A stretch of 64,000 bases of DNA from Dolichospermum flos-aquae CCAP 1403/13F (GTDB lineage Bacteria > Cyanobacteriota > Cyanobacteriia > Cyanobacteriales > Nostocaceae), in the NCBI RefSeq assembly GCF_012516395.1, contig NZ_CP051206.1, forward strand, positions 1,116,001 through 1,180,000, given 5' to 3'. The notes below the pieces were generated by a model, which was not told the origin of the DNA, made no database searches, and worked only from the letters and a program-made list of their open reading frames with translations. The position numbers and the translations under genes are program-made. Below are positions 47,201 through 55,900 of this stretch, piece by piece; position 1 is the stretch's first letter, and each line of letters starts with the position of its first letter.

Positions 47201-47758
47201 ACTGTCGGTTGGTTTACGACATTATTCCCCGTGAGGTTACAACTACAAGAAATTGACCATCCAGGAAACGCTTTAAAGTTTGTTAAAGAACAACTGCGGC
47301 AGATTCCCAACCGAGGAATTGGTTATGGTGTATTGCGATATTTGCAGGAAAACAGCACAATCCGCGAAAAATTACAGTCACTACCATCAGCACAAATCAG
47401 TTTTAACTACCTTGGTCAATTCGATCAAGTGCTGAAAGCCTCTGAATCCTTGGGTTTGGCTAAAGAATTTAAAGCTGAACAAAGCTTACTCAATCAACGT
47501 AGTCATTTATTAGGAATCAGTGGTTTTATTCGTGGAGGAAAACTGGAAATGACTTGGGCTTATAGTCAGAAAATTCACAAGCAAGACACCATTAAAAAGT
47601 TAGCTTTAGGATTTATAGAAGCATTAAAAAATCTAATAAATCACTGTCAATTAACGGAGTCTCAAAGCTATACTCCCGCGGATTTTTCAGCAGCCAAACT
47701 CAATCAACAACAGCTAGATAAATTCCTATTCAAAATTAACAAAAACAAACCCAAGTAG
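41234..47758 (+). CDS. apnA2: Anabaenopeptin synthetase ApnA2 (A-T-C-A-T-E)
   Basis: 2174 residues. Order: A1 (about 20-540), T1 (LGGHS near 575), C (HHMVHDG near 770), A2 (about 1095-1600), T2 (LGGDS near 1647), E (from 1690). It loads the exocyclic residue and adds D-Lys; the ureido bond between the two is the hallmark of anabaenopeptins. My reading of the A1 code is D-A-S-T-I-A-A-V-C-K (aromatic, Tyr likely) and of A2 D-T-E-D-I-G-S-V-V-K (Lys). One oddity: the E-domain motif is HHLAVDAVSW, with Ala where the sister has Gly (HHLVVDGISW). His and Asp are kept. It has the same layout as apnA1 and is the intact alternative starter. Confidence 0.9.
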   Translation: MQEIVIDSNDDVDDYSALTEQERHKILVEWNDTRADYPRHLCVHELFAAQVAKTPDNIAVIFEGQKLTYQELNHRANQVAHYLQSLGVEPEVLVGICVERSLEMIIGMLGILKAGGAYLPLDPTYPKERLSFMLSDSQVQVLLTQQKFVESFADSGAKTVCLDQDWELITRQNQENPTSDVTAENLAYVIYTSGSTGTPKGVMIQHRGVCNLAQAQVKLFGVNQNSRVLQFASFSFDASVSEIVMALCSGASLYLGNQDSLRPGIDLIRFLRQQSITHATLPPTALAALPKEELPNLQTLIVAGEACNPKLIAQWSKERRFFNAYGPTESTVCATVAECTFGETQPTIGRAIANIQIYILDHNLQPVPIGVPGELYIGGDGLARGYLNRPELTKEKFISNPFKKTEGSRLYKTGDLARYLPDGNIEFLGRVDNQVKIRGFRIELDEIEKLLIQHPDVKQAAVIAREDIPGDKRLLAYVVLNQKPEAIVTTLKNLLQENLPQYMIPGVFVVLDSLPLTPNGKVDRQNLPVCDRTRPDLEESFVAPRNPIEEKLAAIWADLLGYEQIGVNDNFFNLGGHSLIVAQILSRVRDSFQVELSFANIFANPTVAGLASVIQQHELLEQKLQSPAIQRISRAGMLPVSFAQERVYFIQEVAPENTAYQAQATLRFQGHLDVIVLKKCLSEIVQRHEIFRTTFPAVNGRLFQVIHSSLPIELNVVDIEKFTGSEQEAEIQRLFDAEVKKPFYLDKLPLVRWLLLKLNDQDHLLVHIEHHMVHDGWSFNNVFLKEFLALYQAFCEGHPSPLPELPIQFVDFASWQREWVQSQEAQAQLAYWQQQLSGSPPLLELPYDRPRPAEQTYNGAQVRLELPITLCESLRVLSRQEGITLFMTTLAAFLVIVRRYTGQDDLCLGTAVANRRMRETEQLIGMIVNNLVLRTDLSGNPTFRELLGRVRKVSLEAFANEDLPFDKVVEVIKPIRNLSYNPLFQVMFSFHDSPRPDLTLPGLNITTNVALSNKSTKFDLDVVLIPHSQLNGKDKGITLIWEYNADLFDAATIQQMVDQYQVLLKGIVDNPEQRVSELPILNQPQQELLMEWNQTHREYTQKNCIHNLFESQVELTPDAVAVEQDGQKLTYRQLSDRANQLAHYLQSLGVKPETLVGICIERSLDMIIGLLGVIKAGGAYVPIDPSYPQERIAEILADTQLGILLTQDKFPNQRLDYTGKTICLDTDWSIISQHSTANPHSDVKLHHLSYIIYTSGSTGKPKGVMIEHRSLMNFVITAIDKYGINAGDRILQFASVCFDTSIEEIFPCLSVGATLVLRTEEMLHSSDEFWRYCQKWQLTVLDLPTAYWHQLVAELNPEDAPIPEGLRTVIIGGEEVQLEKVQHWHNCVADLSPAPQLFNSYGPTEATVVTTLELLTPVAPVSIGRPISNAQVYILDQYLQPVPIGVPGEMHIGGAGLARGYWQRPELTNAKFIPNPFEELGNSKLYKTGDLARFRANGSLEYLGRVDNQVKIRGFRIELGEIETVLRQHPQVLQSVAIAHEDVPGQKRLVAYIVPQHQQPTIDELRHFLKEKLPNYMIPAAFMLLKTLPITANGKVDYRALPTPDFSHHVEDKFIAPRTVIEEKLVAIWSEVLRIGKVGIHDNFFELGGDSILSIQLISKANQAGIQIAAKQLFKYQTIAELAAVAGITRQINAEQGLVTGAVRLTPIQNWFFEQKLPRPNYFNQSTLLEVPSDLQPELLQSALQQLLGHHDALRLRFVQEGENWQQINTATRESVPLSIFDLSHLSPQEQQTAIKATDAELQASLDLSTGVIAQVALFQLGNDKPSYLLFIIHHLAVDAVSWRILLEDLATAYQQISRNEVIKLPPKTTSWQYWSDRLTEYAQIEAIKELDYWLNQSSIPVTALPVDYPSDQENNTVASTASVSLALNEEQTRALLQDVPSAYNTQINDVLLTALVQSFAQWTGESSLLIDLEGHGREDLFEDVDLSRTVGWFTTLFPVRLQLQEIDHPGNALKFVKEQLRQIPNRGIGYGVLRYLQENSTIREKLQSLPSAQISFNYLGQFDQVLKASESLGLAKEFKAEQSLLNQRSHLLGISGFIRGGKLEMTWAYSQKIHKQDTIKKLALGFIEALKNLINHCQLTESQSYTPADFSAAKLNQQQLDKFLFKINKNKPK

Positions 47759-47770
47759 CTATCATCAACT

Positions 47771-47796
47771 AATTCCCAATTCCCAATTCCCAATTC
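47771..47796. repeat. Heptameric tandem repeat between apnA2 and apnB
   Basis: About 3.7 units of AATTCCC in the 50-bp gap, followed by an AGAGGT ribosome-binding site and the apnB ATG. Confidence 0.8.
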
Positions 47797-47808
47797 AGAG
47801 GTAATTTC

Positions 47809-50800
47809 ATGCAAAATATCCAAGACCTTTATGAACTTTCGCCAATGCAACAAGGGATGTTGTTTCATACCCTTTATGCACCCGAATCAGAAGTTTATTT
47901 TGAGCAGTTGCTTTGTATCCTCTCTGGAGAATTGAACTTTCCCTCGTTCCAAAAAGCTTGGGAACAAGTTGTGGCGAGACACTCAGTATTACGCAGTTCT
48001 TTTTATTGGGAGGAGATAGAAAAGCCCTTGCAAATGGTAAGTAAGCAAGTGGATATCCCGTGGATGAAAATAGACTGGCGAAATTTCACAGCTGATGAAC
48101 AACAAAATCACTTAGAGGATTTTTTGTTGAGCGATCGCCAAAAAGGATTTGATCTGAGTATTGCTCCCTTAATGCGCTTCACCCTCATCCAATTAACAGA
48201 GCAGACCTATCAACTTATTTGGAGTCATCATCATATCCTATTTGATGGCTGGTCAATGCAGATTATCCTCAAAGAAGTTTTAGCTTTCTATGAAGCACAG
48301 CAGCGAGGGGAACATTTACGCCTCCAACCTGTTCGTCCCTATCGAGAATATATTGATTGGTTACAACAACAGGATATTGATCAAGCCAAGAGATTTTGGC
48401 AAACAACCCTCCAGGGTTTTGAAACTCCGACCTTTTTGGGAAAAACCAAGGGAGAGGGAATATATCATGAACAGCATTTCCAATTATCGCCAACTGTTAC
48501 TGAAAAATTACAAGGTATGGCCAGACAGCACCATTTAACCTTGAATAATTTGGTACAGGGAGCTTATGGGTTATTAATTTCCCGCTACAGTGGGGAAAGT
48601 GATGTCATCTTTGGTGCAACTGTATCCGGTCGTCCACCGACCCTGGAGCAAGTAGACTCAATGGTAGGACTATTAATTAACACTCTCCCCATCCGAGTCA
48701 AAGTTACCAACAAGACAGAATTATTACCCTGGCTCAAGCAATTACAAACCCAAGCACTAGAACAAGAACAGTATGCTTATTGTTCTCTCGCAGAAATTCA
48801 AAATCAGAGTGATATTTTCCCCGGATTGCCATTATTTGCAAGTCTTTTAGTCTTTGAAAATTATCCATTAGATTCTGCCCCACAAGAAACCAAAAAAACT
48901 TTAGAAATTAGTCATATTAGTTGTTTTGAACGCACAAATTATCCGCTGACGATAGTTATTAATCCTGGTTCGCAATTAGCTGGCAGAATTGTTTATGATA
49001 CTAGCTGCTTCGACGACAAGAAAATTGCTCGCATGATTGGACATTTCCTGACATTGCTAACAGGAATGGCAGCTAATTTACAACAAAATATTTCTGACTT
49101 ATCTCTAATGAGTGCAGCCGAAGCAGAAGAATTAATGCTGCTAGAAAATCAACAATTAACAAATGCTATTAATTACAAATGTGTTCATGTTTTATTTGAA
49201 GAACAGGTAGAAAAAAGCCCTGATGCAGTAGCAATTATATATGAACAACAACATTTAACTTATCGAGAATTAAATAACCGCGCCAATCAATTAGCCCATT
49301 ATTTGCAATCACTGGGAGTTAAACCCGAAGTCCGAGTAGGAATTTGTGTTGAGCGTTCCCTAGAAATGGTCATCGGTATTCTGTCCATTCTCAAAGCTGG
49401 TGGGGCTTATTTTACCCTAGATCCAGCTTATCCTCCCGAAAGATTAGAGTTCATGGTAGCAGATGTACAAACACCGATCTTACTAACACAAACTCATTTA
49501 CAAAATGGACTACCACTGAATAATCAAACTGTGGTGAATCTTGACACAGATTGGGGAATTATTGCCCAATACAAACAAGACAATTTAAACAGTGAAGTTA
49601 ATCCAGAAAATTTAGCTTATATCATTTATACCTCCGGCTCGACAGGAACACCAAAAGGCACAGAAGTTCCTCATCGTAGCTTCATGGGTTTTATGTTTGA
49701 AGTTGATTACGTTCACCTTGATGCAGAAAAAATTTGGCTACAACATTCATCAATTTCTTGGGATGCACTCACGCTAGAACTTTGGCCATCATTACTTTAC
49801 GGTGGACGTTGTGTGCTTTATCCAGAGAAAATTCCCACACCAGCAGGCTTAACCCGCATTATCCAAGAACAAGGAATTAATATCCTTTGGCTAACTTCCG
49901 CTTTCTTCAATCTGATGATTGATACAATGCCACAAGGGTTATCGGGAGTTAAACAACTACTCATTGGCGGAGAATCTATTTCTGTAGATCATGTTCGTCG
50001 CGCTTTAGAAATCTTGCCAGAAACGCAAATAATTAACGGTTATGGACCTTCAGAATGTACCGTATTTACCTGTTGTTATGCCATTCCCAAACAAATTACT
50101 GAAAATATCCATTCTATTCCTATTGGTAAACCCATTGGCGATCGCACAGTTTACATATTAGATGAAAATTTACATCGAGTGCCAATTGGTATCCCTGGTG
50201 AACTTTATGTGGGTGGTGCGAGTGTTGCGAGGGGTTACTTAAATCAGCCCGTATTAACCAGTGAAAAGTTTATTCCTAATCCCTTTATTCAAGGAGATAC
50301 CCTTTACAAAACCGGAGATTTAGTCCGCCGTCTACCTAATGGAAATCTGGAATTTATCGGTCGAATTGATACCCAAGTAAAAATTCGCGGTTTTCGGATT
50401 GAATTGGCAGAAATTGAGGCAGTTTTGATGCAAAATCCTGACATCAAACAAGTTCTAGTGATTGCACGGGAAGATGAGCCAGGGAAGAAATTCCTAGTAG
50501 CCTATTTGGTTACGAAGGATAATTCACCTACTTCTAGCAGCCTCCGAACTTTCCTCAAGGAAAAGCTACCAGATTACATGATACCTACTGCTTTCGTAGT
50601 TCTGGCAGCATTTCCCCTCACTCCTAATGGTAAAGTCAACCGCCTTGGTTTGCCTATTCCCGAAGGTTTCCAAAGAAATGTAGAGGTTGATTTTGTGCTG
50701 CCTCGCACGGCTACAGAACAAGAATTAGCCACAATTTGGACTGAAGTTTTGAAATTAAAACAGGTGGGAATTTATGATAACTTTTTTGAGTTAGGAGGAC

Positions 50801-51018
50801 ATTCTTTACTCGCTACTCAAGTGATTTCTCGATTAAGAGAAGCCTTTTCTCTAGATTTTCCTTTACGTTATTTATTTGAGAATCCCACAATTGCTGAACT
50901 TGCCCACAAGGTTATGGAACAACAAATTGAACAAGCAGAAAATGATGCCCTAGCCCAGGTTTTAGGCGAAGTTGATGGGTTATCAGATGAAGAGGTAACA
51001 CAAGCATTAATGTTTTGA
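47809..51018 (+). CDS. apnB: Anabaenopeptin synthetase ApnB (C-A-T, Val)
   Basis: 1069 residues. C domain (1-440; HHILFDG near 139), expected to take a D-configured donor because it follows an epimerisation module. A domain (about 450-960; IIYTSGSTGTPKGTEVPHRS, NGYGPSECTVF, YKTGDLVRRLPNG). T domain (LGGHSLLATQ near 990) and a short acidic tail ending DEEVTQALMF, likely a docking segment. The code I read is D-A-L-W-L-G-G-V-F-K, one change from the classical Val code, so Val (or Ile) enters as residue 3. Intact. Confidence 0.9.
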   Translation: MQNIQDLYELSPMQQGMLFHTLYAPESEVYFEQLLCILSGELNFPSFQKAWEQVVARHSVLRSSFYWEEIEKPLQMVSKQVDIPWMKIDWRNFTADEQQNHLEDFLLSDRQKGFDLSIAPLMRFTLIQLTEQTYQLIWSHHHILFDGWSMQIILKEVLAFYEAQQRGEHLRLQPVRPYREYIDWLQQQDIDQAKRFWQTTLQGFETPTFLGKTKGEGIYHEQHFQLSPTVTEKLQGMARQHHLTLNNLVQGAYGLLISRYSGESDVIFGATVSGRPPTLEQVDSMVGLLINTLPIRVKVTNKTELLPWLKQLQTQALEQEQYAYCSLAEIQNQSDIFPGLPLFASLLVFENYPLDSAPQETKKTLEISHISCFERTNYPLTIVINPGSQLAGRIVYDTSCFDDKKIARMIGHFLTLLTGMAANLQQNISDLSLMSAAEAEELMLLENQQLTNAINYKCVHVLFEEQVEKSPDAVAIIYEQQHLTYRELNNRANQLAHYLQSLGVKPEVRVGICVERSLEMVIGILSILKAGGAYFTLDPAYPPERLEFMVADVQTPILLTQTHLQNGLPLNNQTVVNLDTDWGIIAQYKQDNLNSEVNPENLAYIIYTSGSTGTPKGTEVPHRSFMGFMFEVDYVHLDAEKIWLQHSSISWDALTLELWPSLLYGGRCVLYPEKIPTPAGLTRIIQEQGINILWLTSAFFNLMIDTMPQGLSGVKQLLIGGESISVDHVRRALEILPETQIINGYGPSECTVFTCCYAIPKQITENIHSIPIGKPIGDRTVYILDENLHRVPIGIPGELYVGGASVARGYLNQPVLTSEKFIPNPFIQGDTLYKTGDLVRRLPNGNLEFIGRIDTQVKIRGFRIELAEIEAVLMQNPDIKQVLVIAREDEPGKKFLVAYLVTKDNSPTSSSLRTFLKEKLPDYMIPTAFVVLAAFPLTPNGKVNRLGLPIPEGFQRNVEVDFVLPRTATEQELATIWTEVLKLKQVGIYDNFFELGGHSLLATQVISRLREAFSLDFPLRYLFENPTIAELAHKVMEQQIEQAENDALAQVLGEVDGLSDEEVTQALMF

Positions 51019-51129
51019 TAATTTATTTGATAATTTAATTTAGCAATTTGATAATACTAAATACCAAATCACCAAGAGCGAAAATATGTCGAATAGATTC
51101 AATACTATTCTTCTCTTCTTCTAATTCTT

Positions 51130-51171
<42 letters not shown>

Positions 51172-51212
51172 GCCCTCACAGACAACTTTTTCAGCAAACC
51201 CTACTTACTTAT

Positions 51213-51363
51213 ATGAGCGATTTACTAAAACGGCTGGAAAATCTTTCACCAGAAAAGCGAGAATTAGTCTTACAAAAACTAAAAAAACAACAACAATCTC
51301 CACAGCTTACACCAGTATCAAGGGATCAATTTTTGCCTCTTTCTTTTGCTCAACAAAGACTGT
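51213..51363 (+). pseudogene. apnC: apnC 5' end, cut by IS
   Basis: Encodes MSDLLKRLENLSPEKRELVL and on to LPLSFAQQRL, the usual N-terminal helix and first motif of a condensation domain. The frame is interrupted at the codon CTG-T by an ISAs1-type element. The frame as it stands stops 12 codons later in the IS. Confidence 0.92.
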
Positions 51364-52970
51364 CAGGGGAAACGCATCTAATTTTTTTTGACAAAATGTA
51401 ACTTCTATGAATAGATAAAAAGGGCAGTATTACCATGTTAATATCAAGCCAATAAATGAGTATGAAGAAAATTTGATGGTAAATTCGTTTCTATAAGAAT
51501 CAATAAAATGAGTTGAAGTGGTATTCTCAATAAAACTAAAGAGACAAAATTCACAAAATGAAGCTACCACCAAAAATCACAATAGTAGATCACTTTAAAG
51601 ATTTAGAAGATAAAAGAGTTGAGAGAACAAAAAGGCATAAATTAATAGATATAGTAACCATTGCGATTTGTGCAGTGATCTGTGGAGTAGATAGTTGGGT
51701 ATTGATGGAGGCTTATGGAAAAAAGAAAGAAAAATGGCTAAAACAATTTTTAGAACTTCCAAACGGGATTCCATCTCATGATACATTCGCCAGAGTATTT
51801 GCGAGAATAGATCCGCAACAATTTCAGAATTGTTTTTTGAGTTGGATAAAATCTATCAATAAAATTACAGAAGGAGAAGTCATAGCAATAGATGGGAAAA
51901 CATTAAGGCATTCATATGATAAAGGAAAGGATAAAGGTGCGATTCACATGGTAAGTGCATGGGCAACTAGTAATAAATTAGTATTAGGACAATGTAAAGT
52001 AGAAGAAAAGTCAAATGAAATAACAGCCATACCGGAATTAATTAAAGTATTAGATATAGCCGGATGTTTAGTAACGATTGATGCGATGGGGTGTCAAAAA
52101 GAGATAGTAAAATCAATTGCAGAAAAATCAGGCGAATATATTATCGCACTCAAAAAGAATCAAGGTAATTTATATAAGAATGTAGAAGAAATCTTCAAAG
52201 AAGCTATATCTAAAGGGTTTGAGGGATTCAAATATAGTGAATTTCATACAAAAGAAGACAAACATGGAAGAGAAGAGATTCGTCATTATCTCATGTTATC
52301 AGACATAGAAGAAAGAATAGATACTGATAAGAAATGGGTAAATCTTCAAAGTGTAGGAATGGTAGAATATATACGAAAAGTTAATGGAAAAACGAAGGTT
52401 GAGACAGGCTATTATATAAGTAGTTTGACAAATAATGCGAAATTACTAGGAGAATCAGTCCGCACTCATTGGGGTATAGAGAATTCATTACACTGGGTTT
52501 TAGATGTAGCTTTTAGAGAAGATGATTGTCGGATAAGAAAGGATAATGCACCACAAAACTTTGCAGTTATTCGTCATATAGCAGTTAATCTTTTAGGAAA
52601 AGAAAAAAGCCAAAAACTAGGAACTAAAAGTAAGCAGTTTTGTGCAGGATGGGATGATGAATATTTAGAGAAGATTTTAGAATGTATCTGATAAAAATCA
52701 GAAAATATAGACAAATATAAATATAACCAATTTATTTTTCTGTTGATTCTACAATAGAATCTATATTTTTGATGCCAAAAAATATAGATATTAATATATA
52801 GAACTGAACAAAATAAATCCATCATTAAAAATAAATAATTACTCTAAATTTATGAAATTTTTATAATTTTAATAAAGGAATTTATCAGATTTTGAATGAA
52901 GTTAGATATTTTCCCATATTGATGCACTAATATAGTATTCTGTCAAGATAATTTAGATGCGTTTCCCCTG
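51364..52970 (+). mobile_element. ISAs1-family insertion sequence in apnC
   Basis: 1607 bp with perfect 18-bp inverted ends CAGGGGAAACGCATCTAA (51364-51381) and TTAGATGCGTTTCCCCTG (52953-52970). A 10-bp target duplication CAAAGACTGT sits on both sides (51354-51363, 52971-52980). There is one transposase gene and a long AT-rich non-coding tail (52692-52952). The perfect ends and duplications point to recent insertion. Confidence 0.95.
51558..52691 (+). CDS. ISAs1-family transposase
   Basis: 377 residues, the family's usual length. N-terminal DDE_Tnp_1-associated part (IVDHFKDLEDKRVERTKRHKLIDIVTIAICAVICGVDSW) and core motifs: EGEVIAIDGKTLRHSYDKGKDKGAIHMVSAW (first Asp), CLVTIDAMGCQKEIV (second Asp), and HWGIENSLHWVLDVAFREDDCRIRKDNAPQN (Glu). 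No stops or shifts, so it is probably active. Transcribed in the same direction as apnC. Confidence 0.93.
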   Translation: MKLPPKITIVDHFKDLEDKRVERTKRHKLIDIVTIAICAVICGVDSWVLMEAYGKKKEKWLKQFLELPNGIPSHDTFARVFARIDPQQFQNCFLSWIKSINKITEGEVIAIDGKTLRHSYDKGKDKGAIHMVSAWATSNKLVLGQCKVEEKSNEITAIPELIKVLDIAGCLVTIDAMGCQKEIVKSIAEKSGEYIIALKKNQGNLYKNVEEIFKEAISKGFEGFKYSEFHTKEDKHGREEIRHYLMLSDIEERIDTDKKWVNLQSVGMVEYIRKVNGKTKVETGYYISSLTNNAKLLGESVRTHWGIENSLHWVLDVAFREDDCRIRKDNAPQNFAVIRHIAVNLLGKEKSQKLGTKSKQFCAGWDDEYLEKILECI

Positions 52971-52980
52971 CAAAGACTGT

Positions 52981-55900
52981 GGTTTATTGACCAACTAGAA
53001 GGCGAAAACTGCGTCTATAATGTCCCATTTTTCTGGCAAATTAGCGGATTGCTGAATATCAATGCTTTAGAACAAGCTATAACAGCAATTGTCCACCGTC
53101 ATGAAGTATTACGTACTAATTTTTGTGTGATCAATGAGTCACCTATACAGGTGATTCATCCTCATCCTCATCCTCAAATGAAAATGCAAGTGCTGGACTG
53201 GCGACAATTAACAGCAGAAGATCAGTTAAGCAAAGCCCAGCATTTAGCTACAACAGAATTACAACAGTCCTTTGATTTATCAAATGCGCCTTTGCTGCGG
53301 GTAAAGTTGTTGCAACTAGCTGACCAATCCCATTTATTGTTGCTTGTCATTCATCACATTGTTTGTGATGGTTGGTCAATGGGAATCTTCCGTCAGGAAT
53401 TGTCCACCCTTTATACTGCCTTTTGTAGACAAGAATCCTCTCCCCTGCCAGAATTATCGCTGCAATATGCGGATTTTGCCCACTGGCAAAGACAATGGCT
53501 ACAGGGCGATGTTTTGCAAAATCAACTCAATTACTGGCAAAAACAATTAGCCGCAGTTCCGCCGCTGTTAGAATTGCCGACAGACCGACCCCGCCCGTCC
53601 ACGCAAACCTATCGGGGAAGTAGTGAGTTTTTGCAACTTGATCAGGATGTAACTCAGCAGTTGAAGCATTTAAGTCAACAGTCAGGAACAACTCTGTTTA
53701 TGACTTTATTGACAGTATTTACGCTCTTACTTTCACGCTACACTGGACAAGAGGATATTGTAGTTGGTTCAGCGATCGCTAATCGTAACCGCCAGGAAAC
53801 AGAGTCACTAATTGGCTTTTTTGTCAATACTCTAGCATTGCGAACTAATCTACAAGGGAATCCAACTTTTAAAGAATTACTGGAACGAGTCAAACAAGTA
53901 ACTCTAGATGCTTATGATCATCAGGATTTGCCCTTTGAAAAACTGGTTGATGAACTGGGATTAGAGCGATCGCTTTCTCATCATCCCCTATTTCAAGTTG
54001 TTTTTGGTTTTCAAAATGAAACTCAAGAAATATTGTCAACCAATGGATTAACCCTGACCCCATTTACATGGGAAAATACAACGACTTTGTTGGATTTGTC
54101 GTTAATTTTCCGAGAAACACCGCAAGGTTTAACAGGAGAATGGGAATATACGACTGATTTATTTGAATCTGAAACAATCCAACGAATGGTGGGACATTTT
54201 GAAGTTCTACTGAAGCAAATTATTGATCATCCAAATAAACCAATTAATACTCTATCCTTGCTGACAGAAACAGAAATTCAGCAACTACAAAATTGGAACC
54301 AAACTCAAACATCATACCCCCGCGATCAGACTTTAGTGGACTTATTTGAACAACAAGTTATTAAAAATCCTGATCATATTGCTGTAGTTTTTGAATCTCA
54401 GCAGCTAACTTATCAACAATTGAATAAAAAAGCCAATCAATTAGCTAATTATTTACTAAAAAATCACCAAATTCAACCAGATAAATTAATTGGTATTGCT
54501 GTTGAACGTTCTTTAGAAATGATTATTGGTGTACTTGGTATCCTCAAGTCTGGTGGTGCTTATGTACCAATTGATCCCAATTATCCCCAAGAACGGATTC
54601 AGTTTATGTTAGCAGACTCCGAGATATCGGTATTACTAACACAAAGTTTTTTATTAGAGCAATTACCTTTAGATAATTTAGAAAATTCTGTTCAAGTTAT
54701 TTGTTTAGATCCAGAAAATTTTGCTCAAGAAACAACAGATAATCCTCATTCTCAAAGCCAGCCTGATAATTTAGCCTATGTTATTTATACTTCCGGTTCA
54801 ACAGGACAACCCAAGGGGGTAATGATTGAACATCGGGCAATTGTCAATCTAGCTTTAGCCTGGAATACAACTTTTCAAGTTCAAAATTACAGCCGCTTAC
54901 TGCAATTTGGGTCTTTTAGTTTTGATTTATCTATTGGTGAAATTGCGACTGCTTTATCAGCAGGTGCTTGTTTATATTTAGGCAATAAAGATACTTTGTT
55001 ACCTGGTCAAAGCTTAGTTAACTTTTTAACTGAACACAAAATTACTCACGGCTTTTTATCACCTTCAGCTTTATCTGTCTTACCAAAGGCGAGTTTCCCT
55101 GATTTACAATGTTTAACTGTTGGAGGAGAGGCTTGTCCGGCTGAATTAGTAAGTCAATGGGGAAGAGAACAACATTTATATAATTGCTACGGTCCAACAG
55201 AATCTACTGTGACCGCAGCTATTTATCTTTGTCAACCCAATGGCGAAAAACCAGCAATTGGTAAACCAATACCTAATGCTAATATCTATATTTTAGATGC
55301 AAACAATCAACTATTACCTCCAGGAATACCAGGAGAATTATGTATTTCTGGGGTTGGTTTAGCTAGAGGTTATCTCAATCGTCCTGAAATTACAGCCGAG
55401 AAATTTATGGAAATTGATTTATTCGGTAAAACTGAGCGCATTTATAAAACTGGTGATTTAGCAAAATGGGATTATGATGGCAATTTAGAATATTTGGGTC
55501 GGATTGATGAGCAAGTAAAATTACGGGGTTTTAGAATTGAACTCGGAGAAATTGAATCACTGTTATTACAACATCCATTAGTTCAAGAAGCTGTTGTCAT
55601 TTTGTATGAAATTGATAATAATCCTAGATTAGTAGCTTATATTATGGCAACAGAAAAATCCGCCAATGTAGCTGAAAAAGTGAGAGAATACCTCAAAAAT
55701 CGCCTCCCAAATTATATGATTCCTAGCCAGATTATGGTTTTGGATCAATTTCCTCTGACTGCTAATGGTAAACTAGATCGCCGCGCATTACCAGCACCAG
55801 ATACAACCGCTTCTACTGATTTGGAAATACCAGTAACTCCCACAGAAGAACTACTCGCTAGTTTATGGCAAGGTTTATTAAAAGTTAAATCTGTTGGTCG

